Below, in pieces: positions 61,126-64,000 of a DNA stretch of 64,000 nucleotides. Source of the stretch: an uncultured Flavobacteriaceae bacterium (GTDB lineage Bacteria; Bacteroidota; Bacteroidia; Flavobacteriales; Flavobacteriaceae); contig CANMFO010000002.1 of NCBI GenBank assembly GCA_947497245.1, positions 682,001-746,000 of the forward strand. Direction: 5' to 3'. A program made the translations under genes and the position numbers. Position 1 is the first letter of the stretch. Each line of letters opens with the position of its first letter. The notes under the pieces are model-generated. The model did not search any database, was not told where the DNA came from, and saw only the letters and a program-made list of their open reading frames with translations.

Positions 61126-61255
61126 CTAGTTGCGTTTAAGAGGGTTCCAAGATAGTGATTTATACCGGAGCGCGGGGAACCGCTGCTGTATTGCGTTTCA
61201 AACCTGTTGGTTTTAATGGTCGGTCCGGTCCCCGTGGATAGTGGATCAATGCGGT

Positions 61256-63226
61256 CTATTGTACCTTCTTTAAAACGACCAGTGCGTTTTTTTGGATATC
61301 CATGACTCGTTTGAAGAGTTCCCGAAGCACTTGGTAATCCACCGGCTCAAAATAGGTATTGTCGATCGTAAGGTCGAAGGATATCATTACCCCCTCGTTG
61401 CTTTTGGAATGGTAATATTTCAAAGCGGCCATGTTCTCGCCCAACTTCACGACATCCTTTTTTGGGAGTTCCTGTACTTGATACCCCTCAGGCAATGCAA
61501 TATTGATCTGGTATTTGTAATGCCTGGGATAACCAAAATCCACGGGATAGTTTCGTTCTTCCTCAACGAATGGGTTTTGCTCGAAAAAACGTGCTAGGAA
61601 TGGGTTAAAGAAAATGAGATCCTGGCTGGAAAGGTAGTCCGCCTGGAATTCAACACGCTCGGAAACCTTCGTTTCGTTACTCCTTTCGGGAATGACCAAA
61701 TAGGAATTGATTTCTACATTTTCTTGGATTTTTCCAGAAATGAAACTCAGATATTGATTCTCGCTCTTTTCCGCTTTGGCCTCTCGTGCCGCAACCGCGT
61801 TGTACCCTAAGGCCATGAAATGCATGGTTCCCTTGACTATGCCCTCATCCAGGTCAAATTTGACCTGGCACCTAATTTGATCTTTGTTGTCGGGATACGG
61901 TTTGATCTTGTACCAATACCCCTTTCCTTTGAAGTCCATGACCCTCCCGTAGTGGTTCAAGGCCTTGAAGGGCAACATTCCGAATGGCACAAATTTATTG
62001 GAAGCGTCCAGCAAATAGATCTGTCCGTCTATTTCCACCCTGGCAACAAAATAATTGAAGTCGTACATGACCGGGTGTGTTCTTTTTGGTAGCCCATTTT
62101 GCCTTGTCGACATGATCATTAAGTTCGATTGGATTCCCGCATCATTCAGCAAATTGATGAGGGACATGTTGATTTCCGCCGTACATCCGATTTTGTTCCT
62201 GAATGCCTCTTTTACATTATTGTACGTATATGTTCCGTTCGTCTTGTCCCATGTGAAATGGTTCTGAATAAATGCATATAATTTCTTTGCGCGTTCAAGT
62301 GGGTTTTTAACGGCTAAAAGCTCATCCGGTATTTTTCTTCTAAAAAAACCTTTTTTCAATAATTGGGGGCCGATACTTTCCGCTTTTTTGAAATCTTCAT
62401 CGATTTTGTCCCATGTGGCCGTAATGTCAACTCTTCTTCTGTTCGAATATTTTATCTCTGCGAGCTCAAACTCCAATCGTGAACTGTAGTTGTCTGGCGA
62501 AAGGGCAAAATTGTTTTCCCTTGCCAGGGCTGGAATATCCCTCATGATGTACTTGAGCGCCTCACAATCGGCCCTTAAATATGAGGTTTTGAAACATTTT
62601 GGTTCCATTTTCGCTTCGTTGGTGTCCAAGGCCAAACTTCCGATCAAGTCTCTGTTGTATACGAAACTTCCCGGTATTTTGGCCCTAAATTCACTATATA
62701 GCTTCGGTATGTCCGCTTGAAAGTCCCATCCATCCAATTTGAAGAAATAAGGAGTAATTATTTCGTATTGATATTCAATGATGCTACCGACCTGTAATTT
62801 GGAAAAGGCAAATTTCTTGCGGGTCACGAAGTTGTTTTGTTTCAGTGTATAGATGTCTTCCGGCAATACATGGAACAGGCTGTCATTGTTGTGGGTAACG
62901 GCTTTTAGATTTACAATTTTTTCCGATCCTATATAGGGAATGTTGATATCGCCCTGTTCGAAACCTTGGGTGGTCAGGATCTTGATCTTGACATGGTACC
63001 TTTTTACAAGACGGATTACGTTCTTTATTTCCTTGAAATAATTGTCGCCCACTTCGTATAGCACCACCGCCGGGGCATCTGGGTCCTTTTCATAGGAAGT
63101 AAAACTCCTGTCTTCCTCGGTCAGTACCCCGAAAGCTTGATTTTCTTGTGCGTTTACGGTCAGCCATAGAAAAACAAAGGACAAGGTGCATGAAAGTTTA
63201 AGGCACATGGATAAGGATTTGGTCAT
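61256..63226 (-). CDS. exported DUF3857/transglutaminase-like protein
   Basis: A 656-residue exported protein with signal MTKSLSMCLKLSCTLSFVFL. Residues about 35-220 are DUF3857-like (YHVKIKILTTQGFEQGDINI and QVGSIIEYQYEI). A transglutaminase-like core follows around 310-400, with the cysteine of NKIGCTAEINMSLINLLNDA, the histidine in LPKRTHPVMYDFNYF and the acid in IYLLDAS, so the Cys-His-Asp set seems complete. The C-terminal 200 residues are beta-rich. The substrate is unknown. TTG 63232 could add two residues; ATG 63226 is chosen. It begins 25 bases after the kdsA stop, so they may be co-transcribed. Confidence 0.82.
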   Translation of the reverse strand: MTKSLSMCLKLSCTLSFVFLWLTVNAQENQAFGVLTEEDRSFTSYEKDPDAPAVVLYEVGDNYFKEIKNVIRLVKRYHVKIKILTTQGFEQGDINIPYIGSEKIVNLKAVTHNNDSLFHVLPEDIYTLKQNNFVTRKKFAFSKLQVGSIIEYQYEIITPYFFKLDGWDFQADIPKLYSEFRAKIPGSFVYNRDLIGSLALDTNEAKMEPKCFKTSYLRADCEALKYIMRDIPALARENNFALSPDNYSSRLEFELAEIKYSNRRRVDITATWDKIDEDFKKAESIGPQLLKKGFFRRKIPDELLAVKNPLERAKKLYAFIQNHFTWDKTNGTYTYNNVKEAFRNKIGCTAEINMSLINLLNDAGIQSNLMIMSTRQNGLPKRTHPVMYDFNYFVARVEIDGQIYLLDASNKFVPFGMLPFKALNHYGRVMDFKGKGYWYKIKPYPDNKDQIRCQVKFDLDEGIVKGTMHFMALGYNAVAAREAKAEKSENQYLSFISGKIQENVEINSYLVIPERSNETKVSERVEFQADYLSSQDLIFFNPFLARFFEQNPFVEEERNYPVDFGYPRHYKYQINIALPEGYQVQELPKKDVVKLGENMAALKYYHSKSNEGVMISFDLTIDNTYFEPVDYQVLRELFKRVMDIQKNALVVLKKVQ

Positions 63227-63251
63227 AGACAATAACCGCTGAACGTTCCAA

Positions 63252-64000
63252 TTATTGCAACCCGTTTACCGTTTTCCTCAAAGCCACCAGGTGGGTCAAT
63301 AACTTTTCCAAATGGTCCAAATGGAGCATATTGGCCCCGTCGCTTTTGGCATTGGCCGGATCGAAATGGGTTTCCATAAAAATTCCATCGACCCCTGAGG
63401 CAATGCCCGCACGGGCCAAGGTCCCGATCAGTTCGGGACGGCCCCCGGTAACCCCGGAGGTTTGATTGGGCCGTTGTAGCGAATGGGTCACGTCGAGTAC
63501 TACCGGGGCATATTGCTTCATGGTGGGAATCCCCCGAAAGTCGACCACCATGTCTTGATAACCGAACATGGTGCCGCGATCGGTCACCATAACCTGCCCG
63601 TTGTGCGAATCGGTCACTTTGGTCACCGCGTGCTTCATGCTTTCGGGACTCATAAACTGCCCTTTTTTGAGATTGATGGTCTTGCCGGTCCTTGCGGCCG
63701 CGACGACCAGATCGGTCTGGCGTACCAAAAATGCGGGGATTTGGAGCACATCGACATATTCGGCGGCCTTGGTGGCATCCGATATCTCATGGATGTCCGT
63801 TACCGTTGGGACTTCGAACCGCTCAGAAACTTTTCGTAGAATTTTCAAGGCTTTCTCGTCCCCGATCCCGGTAAAGGAGTCGACCCGACTGCGGTTTGCC
63901 TTTTTAAAACTTCCCTTGAACACATACGGAACCTGTAACTTATCGGTAATCGAGACGATCTTTTCCGCGATGCGCATTGCCATATCCTCCCCCTCAATGG
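63252..64000 (-). CDS. kdsA: 3-deoxy-8-phosphooctulonate synthase, N-terminally cut by the window edge
   Basis: KdsA condenses arabinose 5-phosphate and phosphoenolpyruvate into KDO 8-phosphate for LPS core. The visible 248 residues start at IEGEDMAMRIAEKI, where the usual phrase reads GPCVIEGEDMALRIAE, so about 25 residues lie right of the window. Family landmarks are VPYVFKGSFKKANRSR, FEVPTVTDIHE, DVLQIPAFLVRQTDL, VMVTDRGTMFGYQ and VFDVTHSLQ-like VVLDVTHSLQRP. The C-terminus is complete. The DUF3857 gene follows 25 bases downstream. Confidence 0.95.
   Translation of the reverse strand, partial: IEGEDMAMRIAEKIVSITDKLQVPYVFKGSFKKANRSRVDSFTGIGDEKALKILRKVSERFEVPTVTDIHEISDATKAAEYVDVLQIPAFLVRQTDLVVAAARTGKTINLKKGQFMSPESMKHAVTKVTDSHNGQVMVTDRGTMFGYQDMVVDFRGIPTMKQYAPVVLDVTHSLQRPNQTSGVTGGRPELIGTLARAGIASGVDGIFMETHFDPANAKSDGANMLHLDHLEKLLTHLVALRKTVNGLQ

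Noticed and set aside
1-64000. tRNA, rRNA, transposase and integrase genes
   Set aside because: None was recognised by eye anywhere in the window; a tRNA scan could still find one, so absence is not proven.

Overview
The window looks like chromosomal DNA of a marine Flavobacteriaceae (Bacteroidota). The signs are TAnnTTTG-type promoter elements, many short SPII lipoproteins, LytTR/LytS and TPR-kinase signalling, alpha-L-fucosidase and S1 sulfatases typical of algal-polysaccharide degraders, KdsA, and DUF3857/WG-repeat/CsgG-type envelope genes. No rRNA, tRNA, IS element or CRISPR array was seen. Genus cannot be decided from the sequence alone.

Layout. (1) 1-10.6 kb, + strand: the 3' end of an extracellular contractile injection system (eCIS) cluster: an unidentified partial gene, a SAM methyltransferase, a DUF4157 (eCIS-core) protein with a long, possibly glycosyltransferase-like C-terminus, a baseplate J-like protein, a tape-measure protein and the terminal AAA+ ATPase. 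Sheath, tube and spike genes would lie left of the window. This block is visibly more A-rich than what follows. (2) 10.7-18.0 kb: AraC regulator, DUF1761 membrane protein, two convergent TolB-like propeller proteins, a LytS/LytTR two-component pair, a small lipoprotein, a DinB-like protein and an alpha/beta hydrolase. (3) 18.3-23.8 kb, - strand: three hydrolases of unknown joint role (gluzincin metallopeptidase, metallo-beta-lactamase fold, membrane-inserted amidohydrolase). (4) 24.2-32.0 kb, - strand: a tight eight-gene envelope operon (M48 peptidase, ABCG-like exporter, LEA2 lipoprotein, WG-repeat protein, CsgG-like protein, LPP20-like lipoprotein and two further secreted proteins). (5) 32.5-37.4 kb, + strand: SnoaL-like protein, a broken epimerase gene and a two-gene unit with a 1012-residue pentapeptide-repeat protein. 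(6) 37.4-48 kb: coiled-coil protein, small lipoprotein, TPR histidine kinase with response regulator, several lipoproteins, an FAD oxidase and an M15 peptidase. (7) 48.1-53.5 kb, - strand: GH29 fucosidase plus two sulfatases, with a third sulfatase at 59.5-61.1 kb. (8) 53.6-59.4 kb: a DnaQ/GIY-YIG nuclease and a sulfur module (SulP, persulfide dioxygenase-rhodanese, DUF2892, three microproteins). (9) 61.3-64 kb: a DUF3857/transglutaminase-like protein and kdsA running off the right edge.

How the genes may work together. The eCIS tail is a coherent machine with its own candidate cargo. The sulfatases and fucosidase would desulfate and defucosylate algal glycans; the adjacent SulP/persulfide genes handle sulfur species, although a functional link is inference. 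The best candidates for undescribed systems are the eight-gene envelope operon, the three-hydrolase cluster and the DUF4157 cargo protein.
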